Shown: piece by piece, positions 16,229 through 24,254 of the stretch
Layout of the letters: every line of letters begins with the position of its first letter
Numbering within the stretch: position 1 is the stretch's first letter
DNA from: Eubacterium sp.
GTDB taxonomy: Bacteria; Bacillota; Clostridia; Lachnospirales; Lachnospiraceae
Direction: 5' to 3'
DNA length: 36,031 nucleotides
Assembly (NCBI GenBank): GCA_017539165.1
Contig: JAFYHN010000021.1
Coordinates: 1-36,031, forward strand
Notes under the pieces: generated by a model
What the model saw: the letters and a program-made list of their open reading frames with translations, nothing else
Told to the model about the DNA's origin: nothing
The model's database searches: none
Program-made: the position numbers and the translations under genes

Positions 16229-16271
16229 ATCATAGTACAGCGAAGTAAAGCATAAGTTATCTGTATGTAAA
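16229..16271 (-). promoter_or_regulatory. Pho-box-like array and -10 of the Na/Pi transporter operon
   Basis: On the minus strand three hexamers lie in exact 11-nt steps: TTTACA (16266-16271), ATAACT (16255-16260) and TTTACT (16244-16249). A TATGAT -10 (16229-16234) follows after 9 nt. PhoP boxes of Bacillus subtilis are TT(A/C/T)ACA-type hexamers with 11-nt period, so this is a plausible phosphate-response site replacing a -35. Confidence 0.55.
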
Positions 16272-16298
16272 AACTGAGTAAAATCTTATACTCAGTTT
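16266..16298 (-). terminator. Terminator of the metallo-beta-lactamase-fold gene
   Basis: Perfect 10-bp stem AAACTGAGTA/TACTCAGTTT (16289-16298 and 16271-16280) with a T-run on the minus strand, 14 nt after the stop codon. It abuts the Pho-box-like array of the next operon. Confidence 0.8.
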
Positions 16299-16311
16299 CA
16301 GGAAATATCTA

Positions 16312-17445
16312 TCACTCATAATCTCTCCACCAGCGGTCGTGATAGCTTTCTGAGTTATTAAGAGACATCGTTTCACATATCTTCGGCGTGATCACTTCAA
16401 TGCCTTTGTTTTCGCATTGAGTTGTAACTCGTTCAGGAGAATCATCCCAACCATGATCTGATAATACAAATGTCCCCCAATGTATCGGCATGACTGCAGC
16501 TGCCCCAAGTGTTTCTGCCGCCATCACAGTCTCCTCCGGAAACATATGAGAACTATGCCAGTTTATATTGTACTGACCACTATCAGGCATGAATAGATCA
16601 AAATCACCAAATCTATCATGTATCTCTTCAAAGTGAGCGCCATATCCCGTATCTCCGCTCTCAAATATCTGATGTTTTTCATCCTTCAAAACCCATGAAC
16701 AAAAAAGGGTTGAAAGCTGATCATCAAGCGCTCTTCCTGATCTATGACACGAAGGCGTACAGTATATTTCAAGACCACCAAGATTAACACTTCCCCACCA
16801 TGCCAGATTAAAAACCTTACTGTCATTCTTTATCCAGCGTTTTATATGTTTTTCCACACCAAGTGGAACTATGAAATGATCCGTCTTTTTTTCAAGTGCC
16901 TTGATAGTATCCATATCCAGATGATCATAATGATCATGCGTTATAAGAACTGCGTCCAGTTTGGGAATATCATCAACTGTTATTGACGGCTTTGTATATC
17001 TTTCCGGGCCTGCCCACTGAACAGGCGATGATCGATCTGCAAATACAGGGTCGATAAGTATATTCTTTCCATGCATTTGTATCAACATACTTGAATGCCC
17101 CATCCACGTCACACAGACATCATCCTCAGAAGCTTTGGTAAAGTCAGGCGTTTCAATCGGAAGATTATCCTTCGGAACGGTTTCTTTTTTTGATACTTTA
17201 TTATTCTCCTTTACTCCTTCTATCTTCCATTCAGAAGGATAATAAAACTCCTCTCCGTCAAAATAACCATCAGCACGCCTCTTATAATCACCCCTATCCG
17301 ACTTAGTGGTTCTAGCACCAAAAGAAGGATATACATGCATGAAGATCAGTGTAAATACATTTATCAATAAAACAACGATACATATCCTAAATAATACCTT
17401 TAAAAATCCCCTTACAACCTTATGTCTTTTAAGAAAGTCTTTCAT
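16312..17445 (-). CDS. Membrane-anchored metallo-beta-lactamase-fold hydrolase (NAPE-PLD/UlaG-like)
   Basis: The 377-residue protein has an N-terminal transmembrane helix (residues 14-34) and a lactamase_B_2 domain. Metal-binding motifs are ITHDHYDHLDMD (about 168-179), CHRSGR (near 232), ESGDTGYG (about 261-268) and PIHWGTF (near 339). The pattern is that of N-acyl-phosphatidylethanolamine phospholipase D-like or L-ascorbate-6-phosphate lactonase-like proteins, but the bacterial substrate is unknown. It probably faces one side of the membrane close to lipids (inference). GGGGAG precedes the ATG, and a terminator follows. Confidence 0.88.
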   Translation of the reverse strand: MKDFLKRHKVVRGFLKVLFRICIVVLLINVFTLIFMHVYPSFGARTTKSDRGDYKRRADGYFDGEEFYYPSEWKIEGVKENNKVSKKETVPKDNLPIETPDFTKASEDDVCVTWMGHSSMLIQMHGKNILIDPVFADRSSPVQWAGPERYTKPSITVDDIPKLDAVLITHDHYDHLDMDTIKALEKKTDHFIVPLGVEKHIKRWIKNDSKVFNLAWWGSVNLGGLEIYCTPSCHRSGRALDDQLSTLFCSWVLKDEKHQIFESGDTGYGAHFEEIHDRFGDFDLFMPDSGQYNINWHSSHMFPEETVMAAETLGAAAVMPIHWGTFVLSDHGWDDSPERVTTQCENKGIEVITPKICETMSLNNSESYHDRWWRDYE

Positions 17446-17562
17446 TCAGTTTCTCCCCATTTTTCTTGATTACATCCATATGTAGATTATAACACTTATT
17501 AACCATATAATCCAAAGAACCTATATCTTTTATATAATCTATCATTTTATATTATCAGACAG

Positions 17563-17594
17563 AAAAAGAGCCTACCCACCAAATGAGTAAGCTC
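17563..17594 (-). terminator. Terminator of the 348-residue lipoprotein gene
   Basis: On the minus strand GAGCTTACTCA pairs with TGGGTAGGCTC (two G-U pairs) and is followed by TTTTTCTG, 26 nt after the stop codon. Confidence 0.85.
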
Positions 17595-17619
17595 TATGTG
17601 TAACTCTCCCCAAACCGAA

Positions 17620-18666
17620 CTACCAGCTCAGACTTTTCAGTATCTTATCTCCCATTGTTCCGTCAGCAGTATCTGCCCGAACAATACCTATGGATATAGC
17701 TTTTCCATCCGAAAGCTCGCCATAATATTCTGTCCAGTCATATCCGATATATGAATAAGTTCTTCCGGTCATTGTGATTCCATTTATATCTCTTGAATCT
17801 ATGTCTGCCAGATTTTCAAATTTGTCCAGATATGTATCAATCTTCTCCATACTTTCCTTAATCTCTATCTGAATAAATCCTGCACCAAATGCTTCAACAT
17901 CATCTGACTCAACTATCTTGATCTTTCCGGAGCTGTTTTTATATGACCAACCAGCCGGAAGATCAAATGTCACCTTTGTCGCATCGTCCTTCTTTCCAAA
18001 TGGATATACATCCTCAGTAACTGACGATGTTTCTGCATTTGCTGCTGCAGCCTTGTTTTCTTCCTGGGCTCCTGACTCAAGCTCACTGAGATACTTATCA
18101 GCAGCATCCTGGCTTGAGAATCCACTTGAATTAAATGCAGTTATCATATACTTTCCTGGTTCTTTTTCAGCAAAATTCACATATATGAAATGTGTATCAT
18201 CATCAGTAGATATCCACTTATAGAAACGCTTGTTTATTGAGTTTTCCTCATCAAGCTCTTCTTTATCAAGTTTTCCATCAACTCCAAATCGTGCCACGAG
18301 ATCTTCATATGTCAGCTTAAATGACATTGAACCCTGAATCTTATCTAACCAAACATAACCCTTCTGAACATCTTCTTCGCTCATAAGTCCATCTCCATTC
18401 GGAGCTTCTGCGCTTGCAGAACCACTGCTTGCTTCGTCTTTAGCTTCTTCCGTTACCTCTTCTGTTGAAGCTTCTGTTGTCTCAGCCTCAGTCTCAGCCT
18501 GTTCAGTAGTTGTTACCTCTTCAACGGTCGCAGCTTCAGTAGTAGCATTACCACTGTTTGATGATGTATCAGTACCGCCACAAGCAGTAGTCGCTGTCAT
18601 CATAAGAGACATCGCAACTGCTATGACCATCATCTTTCTTTTTGTTACTTTCACATTTTTCCTCAT
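17620..18666 (-). CDS. Putative secreted lipoprotein with acidic linker
   Basis: A 348-residue lipoprotein. Basic N-terminus, hydrophobic segment (residues 13-24) and a lipobox-like TTAC at Cys29. Residues 30-95 are Thr/Glu/Ala/Ser-rich, a typical cell-wall-spanning linker. Two globular parts follow: residues 95-200, beginning GLMSEEDVQKGYVWLDKIQG, and residues 220-348, a beta-rich domain with VTFDLPAGWSYKN, reminiscent of PsbP/LpqN-like folds. I cannot assign a function. The gene stands alone with its own terminator and a GGGAGG ribosome site. Confidence 0.75.
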   Translation of the reverse strand: MRKNVKVTKRKMMVIAVAMSLMMTATTACGGTDTSSNSGNATTEAATVEEVTTTEQAETEAETTEASTEEVTEEAKDEASSGSASAEAPNGDGLMSEEDVQKGYVWLDKIQGSMSFKLTYEDLVARFGVDGKLDKEELDEENSINKRFYKWISTDDDTHFIYVNFAEKEPGKYMITAFNSSGFSSQDAADKYLSELESGAQEENKAAAANAETSSVTEDVYPFGKKDDATKVTFDLPAGWSYKNSSGKIKIVESDDVEAFGAGFIQIEIKESMEKIDTYLDKFENLADIDSRDINGITMTGRTYSYIGYDWTEYYGELSDGKAISIGIVRADTADGTMGDKILKSLSW

Positions 18667-18736
18667 TTCAAAAACCTCCCGCGTTTTTAATAGTTACTAC
18701 AGCTTTAATCCTAATATGAGCAAAAACAATCCGCAA

Positions 18737-18791
18737 TAAAAAAATAGCTAAAACTACAAAAGTATCCATTGGATACCTACTGTTTTAGCCA
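18737..18791 (-). terminator. Terminator of the ACT-domain gene
   Basis: On the minus strand TGGCTAAAAC pairs with GTTTTAGCTA, with an inner stem GTATCC-AAT-GGATAC, then a run of seven or more T. It begins 8 nt after the stop codon. Confidence 0.85.
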
Positions 18792-18798
18792 TTTCTCG

Positions 18799-19164
18799 TC
18801 ATATAATCTTATATCCAGCGTCCGAAAGAACATCAAGTGCCTTCTCAAAATTCTCTTCTTTTACAAGAATATAATCCGTATTGAATGTTGATACTGCAAA
18901 AATCCCGATCTGATTCTCAGCCAGGATTCCTGACAGCTTTGAAAGAATTCCTATCAGCGAAAAATCCAAAACTCCCTGAATTCTGAATCCCTTCCATCCA
19001 TCATCCCTCTCAAGTGTTTTCTCCGGTGTATCTTCAGTACGACAGACCAGCGAAAGCTCTTCATCCGTCTTTCCAACAAAATAAAAATCTGCTTTCTGAT
19101 TGATTTCAGCATCCATATCTAACTTGCAAACAGTCAGATTATAAGGAAGTTTTTTCAGTTCCAT
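18799..19164 (-). CDS. ACT-domain protein
   Basis: This 121-residue protein consists of two ACT-like domains: residues 1-60 (MELKKLPYNLTVCKLD, then DEELSLVCR) and residues 62-121 (FRIQGVLDFSLIGILSKLSGILAENQIGIFAVSTFNTDYILV). The second has the standard ACT loop between the first strand and helix and the ISTF-like motif, as in aspartate-kinase regulatory domains and the CASTOR-like group. Such free-standing proteins probably bind amino acids; the ligand is unknown. It has its own terminator and is divergent from the sodium-pump decarboxylase genes. Confidence 0.85.
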   Translation of the reverse strand: MELKKLPYNLTVCKLDMDAEINQKADFYFVGKTDEELSLVCRTEDTPEKTLERDDGWKGFRIQGVLDFSLIGILSKLSGILAENQIGIFAVSTFNTDYILVKEENFEKALDVLSDAGYKII

Positions 19165-19228
19165 ATATTTGTCATCCCTTTCCTATCTAGTTTTCTAAGT
19201 ATAACATACAAGAACGAATAATGTATAA

Positions 19229-19257
19229 TTGTTTATAATCATAATTTATGATAAAAT
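19229..19257 (+). promoter_or_regulatory. Promoter of the sodium-pump decarboxylase genes
   Basis: TTGTTT (19229-19234) and TAAAAT (19252-19257) are 17 nt apart, 36 nt before the start codon. Confidence 0.5.
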
Positions 19258-19293
19258 ATCTTCTTGTTAAATCTATATGAAAGGGGAACTATC

Positions 19294-20427
19294 ATGGGAG
19301 TTTTTTCTACACTCTTCTCAAATGTTCAATATCTAGATATAAAACAGCTGATAATGTGGATAATCGGAGGAATCCTCATATATCTTGCTATTAAGAAAAA
19401 TATGGAACCGACTCTTCTGCTTCCTATTGGTTTTGGTGCCATCCTGGTCAACCTGCCTATGTCAGGAGCCATAACTCAGAAGGTCGGAGATATCCTTCAG
19501 GAAGGACCAATCTCAATCCTTTTCGAAAGCGGTATAGCTAACGAACTATTTCCACTTTTACTATTCGTTGGAATAGGTGCGATGATTGATTTCGGTCCGC
19601 TTCTATCCAATCCAAAGCTTATGATATTCGGTGCTGCTGCTCAGTTCGGTATATTCTTCACACTGAGTCTTGCTTCACTCTTTGGATTTGAACTTCGTGA
19701 TGCCGCTTCAATCGCTATCATCGGTGCTGCTGATGGCCCTACTTCTATATTTGTAGCCAACTATTTTGGAACTAAATATATCGGAGCTATCATCGTTGCA
19801 GCCTATTCATATATGGCTCTTGTACCTATCGTACAGCCACCGATCATTAAACTTCTGACGACTAAAAAAGAACGTCAGATAAAAATGGAATATAATCCGG
19901 GAAATGTTTCTCAGACTACCAAGATTATCTTCCCTATATTCGTTACCATCCTTGTTGGAATCGTAGCGCCTAATGCAGTCGCACTTATCGGATTCCTTAT
20001 GTTTGGTAATCTTATACGAGAAAGTGGCGTACTGAAATCACTTTCCGATACTGCTCAGACCGCTCTTCCTAATCTGATAACACTCTTCTTAGGAATTACT
20101 ATCGCAGAAAAAATGCAGGCCGATGCATTCCTGAATCCTCAGACACTTCTGATACTCGGACTCGGACTTGTTGCATTTATCTTCGATACAGCAGGTGGAG
20201 TTATCTTTGCAAAGATCATCAATATCTTCGCAAAGAAGAAGATCAATCCTATGATCGGCGCAGCAGGAATATCTGCATTCCCTATGTCATCCAGAGTAGT
20301 ACATAAGCTTGGTCTAGAGGAAGATCCTTCAAACTTCCTTCTTACTCATACAATAGGTATTAATGTTTCAGGACAGATTGCTTCCGTTATAGCCGGAGGA
20401 CTCATCCTTAACCTGATAGCACGATAG
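19294..20427 (+). CDS. Sodium ion-translocating decarboxylase beta subunit
   Basis: The beta subunit of biotin-dependent sodium pumps (oxaloacetate, methylmalonyl-CoA or glutaconyl-CoA decarboxylase) decarboxylates carboxybiotin and exports Na+. The 377-residue polytopic protein has the family hallmarks LPIGFGAILVNLP (about residue 45), ELFPLLLFVGIGAMIDFGPLLSNP, GAADGPTSIF (about 145-154) with the conserved Asp, and FDTAGGVIFAK and AAGISAFPMSSRVV near the C-terminus. The ATG at 19294 follows AAAGGGGA. The matching carboxytransferase and biotin carrier are not in this window, so substrate is undetermined. Confidence 0.93.
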   Translation: MGVFSTLFSNVQYLDIKQLIMWIIGGILIYLAIKKNMEPTLLLPIGFGAILVNLPMSGAITQKVGDILQEGPISILFESGIANELFPLLLFVGIGAMIDFGPLLSNPKLMIFGAAAQFGIFFTLSLASLFGFELRDAASIAIIGAADGPTSIFVANYFGTKYIGAIIVAAYSYMALVPIVQPPIIKLLTTKKERQIKMEYNPGNVSQTTKIIFPIFVTILVGIVAPNAVALIGFLMFGNLIRESGVLKSLSDTAQTALPNLITLFLGITIAEKMQADAFLNPQTLLILGLGLVAFIFDTAGGVIFAKIINIFAKKKINPMIGAAGISAFPMSSRVVHKLGLEEDPSNFLLTHTIGINVSGQIASVIAGGLILNLIAR

Positions 20428-20438
20428 GAGGACTCATT

Positions 20439-20723
20439 ATGAAATTTGATATTAATGCATTTATGGATTCTCTCCCTATCATGGGGGTGGGACTGCTAGG
20501 AATATTCATTGTAACTATAGTCATCATTCTTGGAATATATCTATTAAAAGCAATTACAGCAAAAACGGATAAGAATGATTCTGATGATAAAGCTGATAAA
20601 AAAGAAAAGACAGATTCAGGAGCAGACACAAAAAAAGAATCCGCTATGGATCTTATGAAAGAACGAGAGAAAAAAGACTTTTATAAAGAAGTAGAAAGCA
20701 ACTACATCTCACGTGATCTGTAG
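20439..20723 (+). CDS. OadG-like gamma/delta subunit of a sodium-pump decarboxylase
   Basis: A 94-residue protein with one transmembrane helix at residues 14-36 (MGVGLLGIFIVTIVIILGIY) and a charged, low-complexity Lys/Asp/Ser-rich tail (residues 43-94). This 'short membrane anchor plus polar tail' plan, and the position 11 nt after the beta subunit with its own GGAGGA site, fit the OadG family, which assembles the complex. Sequence conservation in this family is low, so the call rests mainly on architecture and context. Confidence 0.75.
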   Translation: MKFDINAFMDSLPIMGVGLLGIFIVTIVIILGIYLLKAITAKTDKNDSDDKADKKEKTDSGADTKKESAMDLMKEREKKDFYKEVESNYISRDL

Positions 20724-20730
20724 AATCAAT

Positions 20731-20775
20731 GAAAAATATGACAGTTGAAATCTGATTTCAACTGTCATATTTTTC
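20731..20775. terminator. Perfect 45-nt palindrome between convergent genes (copy 2 of a repeat)
   Basis: The sequence 20728-20775 is identical to 1691-1738. Here it lies 7 nt after the oadG-like stop and 18 nt from the end of the convergent GH16 gene, where it can terminate both transcripts. Confidence 0.85.
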
Positions 20776-20793
20776 TAAGAAATAATAACAATA

Positions 20794-21984
20794 CTATTTC
20801 TCTATCTTTTCTTTGTAAGCACGAACATAATCCACATAGAAATGAGCTGGTTCCATATCTTTTTTTATTTCCCCGCCATATGTTCCAAACTCAGCAGAAA
20901 GAATCATATAACAAGGTACCGCACACGTTCCTTCTGTGTCCTCTCCTTTGATCTTCATCATAAGATGTTCTTCATCTGTTCCGTCTAGGTATAGACGATA
21001 TCCATCCTTATCCCATTCATACCATAATTCATGATATTCATCATAGAAATCGTCTTTAACATATTTTTCCTTGCCTTTATGCTTGATATCTTCATGGTAT
21101 CCATCCCAATGTACAGCCATAGCATATAAGTTCTTATTCGGTACTAATTCAAAAACATCCTGTTCTGCACCGTCTGTTGCACCATTACCAACAGAATTAT
21201 GCATTTTTTCAGTAAGTAGCCAGAATGCATACCAAAGACCACTGGATTTTTCCATCTTAAAACGCATATGGTATAGTCCATAAGTCTGTTCGAACTTTTC
21301 TTTTGTCTGAATACCTCCACTTAACGGAGTTCCCTTATCATCAACATAACAGGTAAGTACATATTCTCCATTTTCAAATGAACTACAGGAATTTTTCCAT
21401 TCACAACCTGCATCCTGACGTTCCTTTTCAGGACAATACTCCCATTTGGTCGGATCAAATGAGTCAAATTCATCATCAAATGAAAGTTCATATTTTTTTC
21501 CGTTAAATGTAATATCACTCGAAACAGTCGGGGTTGGTTCTGGTGTTGGTTCCGGAGTCGGTGTCGGTTCTGGAACTGGTGTCGGCGTCGGTTCTGGTGT
21601 TGGTTCCGGAACTGGTTCTGGAACTGGTATCGGCGCCGGCTTTTTAGTTTTTTTCTTAACTACAGTAACTTTGCATCTATAGATTTTTCCCTTATATTTA
21701 GCTTTAACATATGTTGTTCCCTGCTTTTTAGCTTTCACTCTGCAAGCAGACTTCTTACTGTTCTTCAGTTTAACAACACCCTTTTTACTGACATACCACT
21801 TTATTTTTGCTTTTTTATCTACGCCCTTAAGCTTAAGGACTATTTCTTTCCCCTGTGTCATCCTAATTTTGCGTTTACTCAGTTTTATCTGAGTCTTAGC
21901 ATTCAATGTTGTAACTGGAACGCAAATAATGATCATCGCTGCAACTAGCAACAGTGAAATAATTCTTTTTCCTATTTTTTTCAT
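20794..21984 (-). CDS. Secreted glycoside hydrolase family 16 enzyme with Ig-like N-terminal domain
   Basis: A 396-residue exported protein. Signal peptide at residues 1-29 (cleavage near LNA-K), a Lys-rich Ig-like/BIG2-like beta domain (31-112), a Pro/Glu/Thr/Val linker (117-153) and a GH16 catalytic domain (157-393). The catalytic signature is EQDVFE with Glu274, Asp276 and Glu279, the nucleophile, assisting residue and acid/base of the family. GH16 enzymes cut beta-1,3(4)-glucans and related polymers; the exact substrate cannot be told. The basic Ig-like domain may bind the cell wall or polyanions (inference). AAGGGG precedes the ATG. Confidence 0.88.
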   Translation of the reverse strand: MKKIGKRIISLLLVAAMIIICVPVTTLNAKTQIKLSKRKIRMTQGKEIVLKLKGVDKKAKIKWYVSKKGVVKLKNSKKSACRVKAKKQGTTYVKAKYKGKIYRCKVTVVKKKTKKPAPIPVPEPVPEPTPEPTPTPVPEPTPTPEPTPEPTPTVSSDITFNGKKYELSFDDEFDSFDPTKWEYCPEKERQDAGCEWKNSCSSFENGEYVLTCYVDDKGTPLSGGIQTKEKFEQTYGLYHMRFKMEKSSGLWYAFWLLTEKMHNSVGNGATDGAEQDVFELVPNKNLYAMAVHWDGYHEDIKHKGKEKYVKDDFYDEYHELWYEWDKDGYRLYLDGTDEEHLMMKIKGEDTEGTCAVPCYMILSAEFGTYGGEIKKDMEPAHFYVDYVRAYKEKIEK

Positions 21985-22066
21985 ACTAATTCCCCTTTAT
22001 ATAATACTTTTTTACCAAACGGGCTCATTATACCAAAAAATCACAGAAAATCAACACATACAAAAA

Positions 22067-22627
22067 TTATAAGCCTGAAAATATACCCATAACGAGAAAT
22101 GCTGCACCCAAAAGAATGATTGGTATCAATAGCATACAAATCCCGATTGCAGCTGCGCCAAATGATTTTTTACCGCGCAGCTTACAGATAATTCCATATA
22201 AAATCATTAAAACTCCTGGAATAATAGCCACCCACGGAATACCAGCACTTAGTTGCAGCTTTTCTGCATTCCAATCGATACCCAACAATATTTCCAGAAT
22301 TGTAAGCAACACTGTTGTTCCAGCAAATGTATAGATTATGATCTTGTGTCGTTCCTCAATATCTGCTTTGGCAACCTGAATAACATTTTCTACCGTTTCA
22401 TCCATCGTAGTACTGTTTGATTTTTCTGATTTCATAAGTTCTGTAATGGATACATCTAAAGCCTCAGCTAAAAATTCTATTGTATTTATATCCGGGAATC
22501 CTAAACCTCTTTCCCATTTGCTGACCGCCTTATCTGTCACTTGGATTTTTGCAGCCAAATCCTTTTGAGTCATCTTTAATTCTTTTCTTCTATCAGCTAC
22601 AAAGCAACCGAATTTTTCTGCATCCAT
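22067..22627 (-). CDS. XRE-family transcriptional regulator with membrane segments
   Basis: The 186-residue protein has an N-terminal XRE helix-turn-helix (residues 5-62: RRKELKMTQKDLAAKIQVTDKAVSKWERGLGFPD) and three hydrophobic segments in residues 95-185. Many Clostridia have such membrane-tethered HTH proteins, with unknown ligands. The ATG at 22627 has a perfect AAGGAGGTG upstream, so the frame's extension to 22678 is ignored. It is monocistronic; a degraded GNAT gene lies upstream. Confidence 0.88.
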   Translation of the reverse strand: MDAEKFGCFVADRRKELKMTQKDLAAKIQVTDKAVSKWERGLGFPDINTIEFLAEALDVSITELMKSEKSNSTTMDETVENVIQVAKADIEERHKIIIYTFAGTTVLLTILEILLGIDWNAEKLQLSAGIPWVAIIPGVLMILYGIICKLRGKKSFGAAAIGICMLLIPIILLGAAFLVMGIFSGL

Positions 22628-22723
22628 TTTTTCACCTCCTTCGGTTGCTATCCTATGTCCACAGAAGAATAATATCAACCGACGCTTCGTTTACCCACCA
22701 AAACATGTGATTTTATAAGCATT

Positions 22724-22970
22724 CTACGATTCATTTACCGATACGATCCGATAACCAAGTTTTTCAGCCAAGTGAACTGAATTCATGTTTTGCGCATCCC
22801 AACTTGGATACAGATTTTCTTCCAGACATCTGAGGATATATCTAGTTACCTTCTTTGCATCAGGATATACCTATTCTATAAGTGCTGCCCACGCTTCATT
22901 CTGTGGCACAATAATCGAAAAACCTTCTGAAATGCTTTACTTTAGAAGTATCATCTAACACTAAGACCAT
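22724..22970 (-). pseudogene. Degraded GNAT acetyltransferase gene
   Basis: Frames on the minus strand contain pieces of one GNAT acetyltransferase of the type I know as about 250 residues. An ATG at 22970 begins MVLVLDDTSKVKHF. After a frame change comes EGFSIIVPQNEAWAALIE, then an in-frame TAG, then VYPDAKKVTRY joined directly to ILRCLEENLYPSWDAQN and MNSVHLAEKLGY, ending at a TAG (22724-22726). Two internal deletions, a frameshift and a stop leave about one third of the gene. The PSWDAQN-x-S-x-x-LAEKLGY end is the acetyl-CoA-binding C-terminal part of the fold. Confidence 0.8.
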
Positions 22971-22998
22971 TTTTCCAAAACCTCTTCTTCAAAAAATC

Positions 22999-23508
22999 TC
23001 AAAGCCAAATATCATACAATTTAATTGATTCATCATTACTACCTATTCTTTCAACATATAATGAATCAACCACCATTTCAAATGTATCATCTAATTCTAT
23101 TTCTTTATCTAATGGCTTATTAGCTAAACTAATATGAGGAACGTAATTGTATTTATCTCTATGTTCTAATTCTTCTGGAACAATGTTCTTGTAAATATCA
23201 TCGCTCATACTTTTGATGATATCTTTATTTTCTACAACATCTAAAAATCTATAATTGGATTCACCTATAGGAGTTGAAACACCATGACATATAATTCTAA
23301 ATGGTTTATATTTTTCTACTACTTTAGTTATTTTTTCATATAGGTCTTCATCAGATATATCAGAATCAAATGGAAATGTCACAGCAATATGTGGTTCTAT
23401 TTTATCTGCTATATCATAATACTTCTTTTGAATTTCCTTTATTTTATCAATATTAGGAAATGTCACCATTATTAATACATCCCTTTTATCTGTATTATCA
23501 AATGTCAT
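22999..23508 (-). CDS. 2H phosphoesterase superfamily protein (2'-5' RNA ligase-like)
   Basis: This 169-residue protein has the two-lobed 2H layout: a first motif PHIAVTFPFDSD (about residues 38-49) and a second PHISLANKPLD (about 124-134). The second fits H-x-S; the first reads HIA, lacking the usual Thr/Ser two positions after His. The family includes 2'-5' RNA ligases and cyclic phosphodiesterases acting on RNA ends or cyclic nucleotides. Whether the altered first motif is active is open. GAGAGGTGATATT precedes the ATG. It may once have been transcribed with the neighbouring lipoprotein gene. Confidence 0.8.
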   Translation of the reverse strand: MTFDNTDKRDVLIMVTFPNIDKIKEIQKKYYDIADKIEPHIAVTFPFDSDISDEDLYEKITKVVEKYKPFRIICHGVSTPIGESNYRFLDVVENKDIIKSMSDDIYKNIVPEELEHRDKYNYVPHISLANKPLDKEIELDDTFEMVVDSLYVERIGSNDESIKLYDIWL

Positions 23509-23571
23509 AATATCACCTCTCGAATTGATAGTTTTTAGCCCTTTCCTATCTTTAAATATAAGGCCACTTTT

Positions 23572-23976
23572 CTATTCAAGCTCGAATTTAAAACTGCCTT
23601 CTTCACACTTGCCATCGCTCTCGAATATGATATAAAGTTTTCCTTTATCAAGGCCTTCAATCTTAGAATCAACAGTCTCGCCACCTTTGATTGTGAATAG
23701 TTCTTTCCTAGTCCCATCGTCATCATAATAAATAGTAGCAGCACCTTTGCCCAATTTACCTGTATATTTCAGACTATTTCCGGATTCTTTACTATTAAGT
23801 TTAGAACTCTTTGTACCTTCAAATGTACTGAAACTGAGGCTTGCCGAATCGGAATCATTAGTATAAACACACATTGTTGTATTATAATGTGACGCATAAC
23901 TTCGGCATCCGGTCAGACTAAGCATAGCTATTATTGTTAATAAAATCGATAATCTTTTTAGAGAAGTCCTTAACAT
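23572..23976 (-). CDS. Small lipoprotein of unknown function
   Basis: A 134-residue protein with a clear lipoprotein signal: basic start, hydrophobic residues 10-20 and lipobox LTGC, Cys24. The mature part is beta-rich with repeated Ser/Lys/Gly and a C-terminal FKFELE, a size and character typical of small surface lipoproteins. I do not recognise the family. The ribosome site is weak (GGG about 10 nt upstream). No gene partner is evident. Confidence 0.65.
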   Translation of the reverse strand: MLRTSLKRLSILLTIIAMLSLTGCRSYASHYNTTMCVYTNDSDSASLSFSTFEGTKSSKLNSKESGNSLKYTGKLGKGAATIYYDDDGTRKELFTIKGGETVDSKIEGLDKGKLYIIFESDGKCEEGSFKFELE

Positions 23977-24254
23977 ATCCGAACCCTAATTCATCAGATA
24001 AATGTAAGCAGAAATGTAACAGCTGTTATTGCCACCACAACAGTTATCCTGACCGGCTCACCTTCAAACTCACACAGAAAATATGGTATCTGCGTTCTTG
24101 CATAATATCATATAGACATACGTTTGTCTTCTGTCAATTTAAGCTTCAAAATATCGTACGAAAGAATAATTTGTCCTTGGATAAGGCAATACTGCAATGG
24201 TATAATAAACAAGTTATGATAATGAAATAGTCATGTGGAAAGGAACTAAATACC

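Noticed and set aside
23994-24106. Minus-strand frame with PYFLCEFEGEPVRITVVV and a hydrophobic end, ending at a TGA (23994-23996).
   Set aside because: No start codon or ribosome site lies in frame after the preceding stop, so it cannot be supported as a gene; at most it is a remnant.
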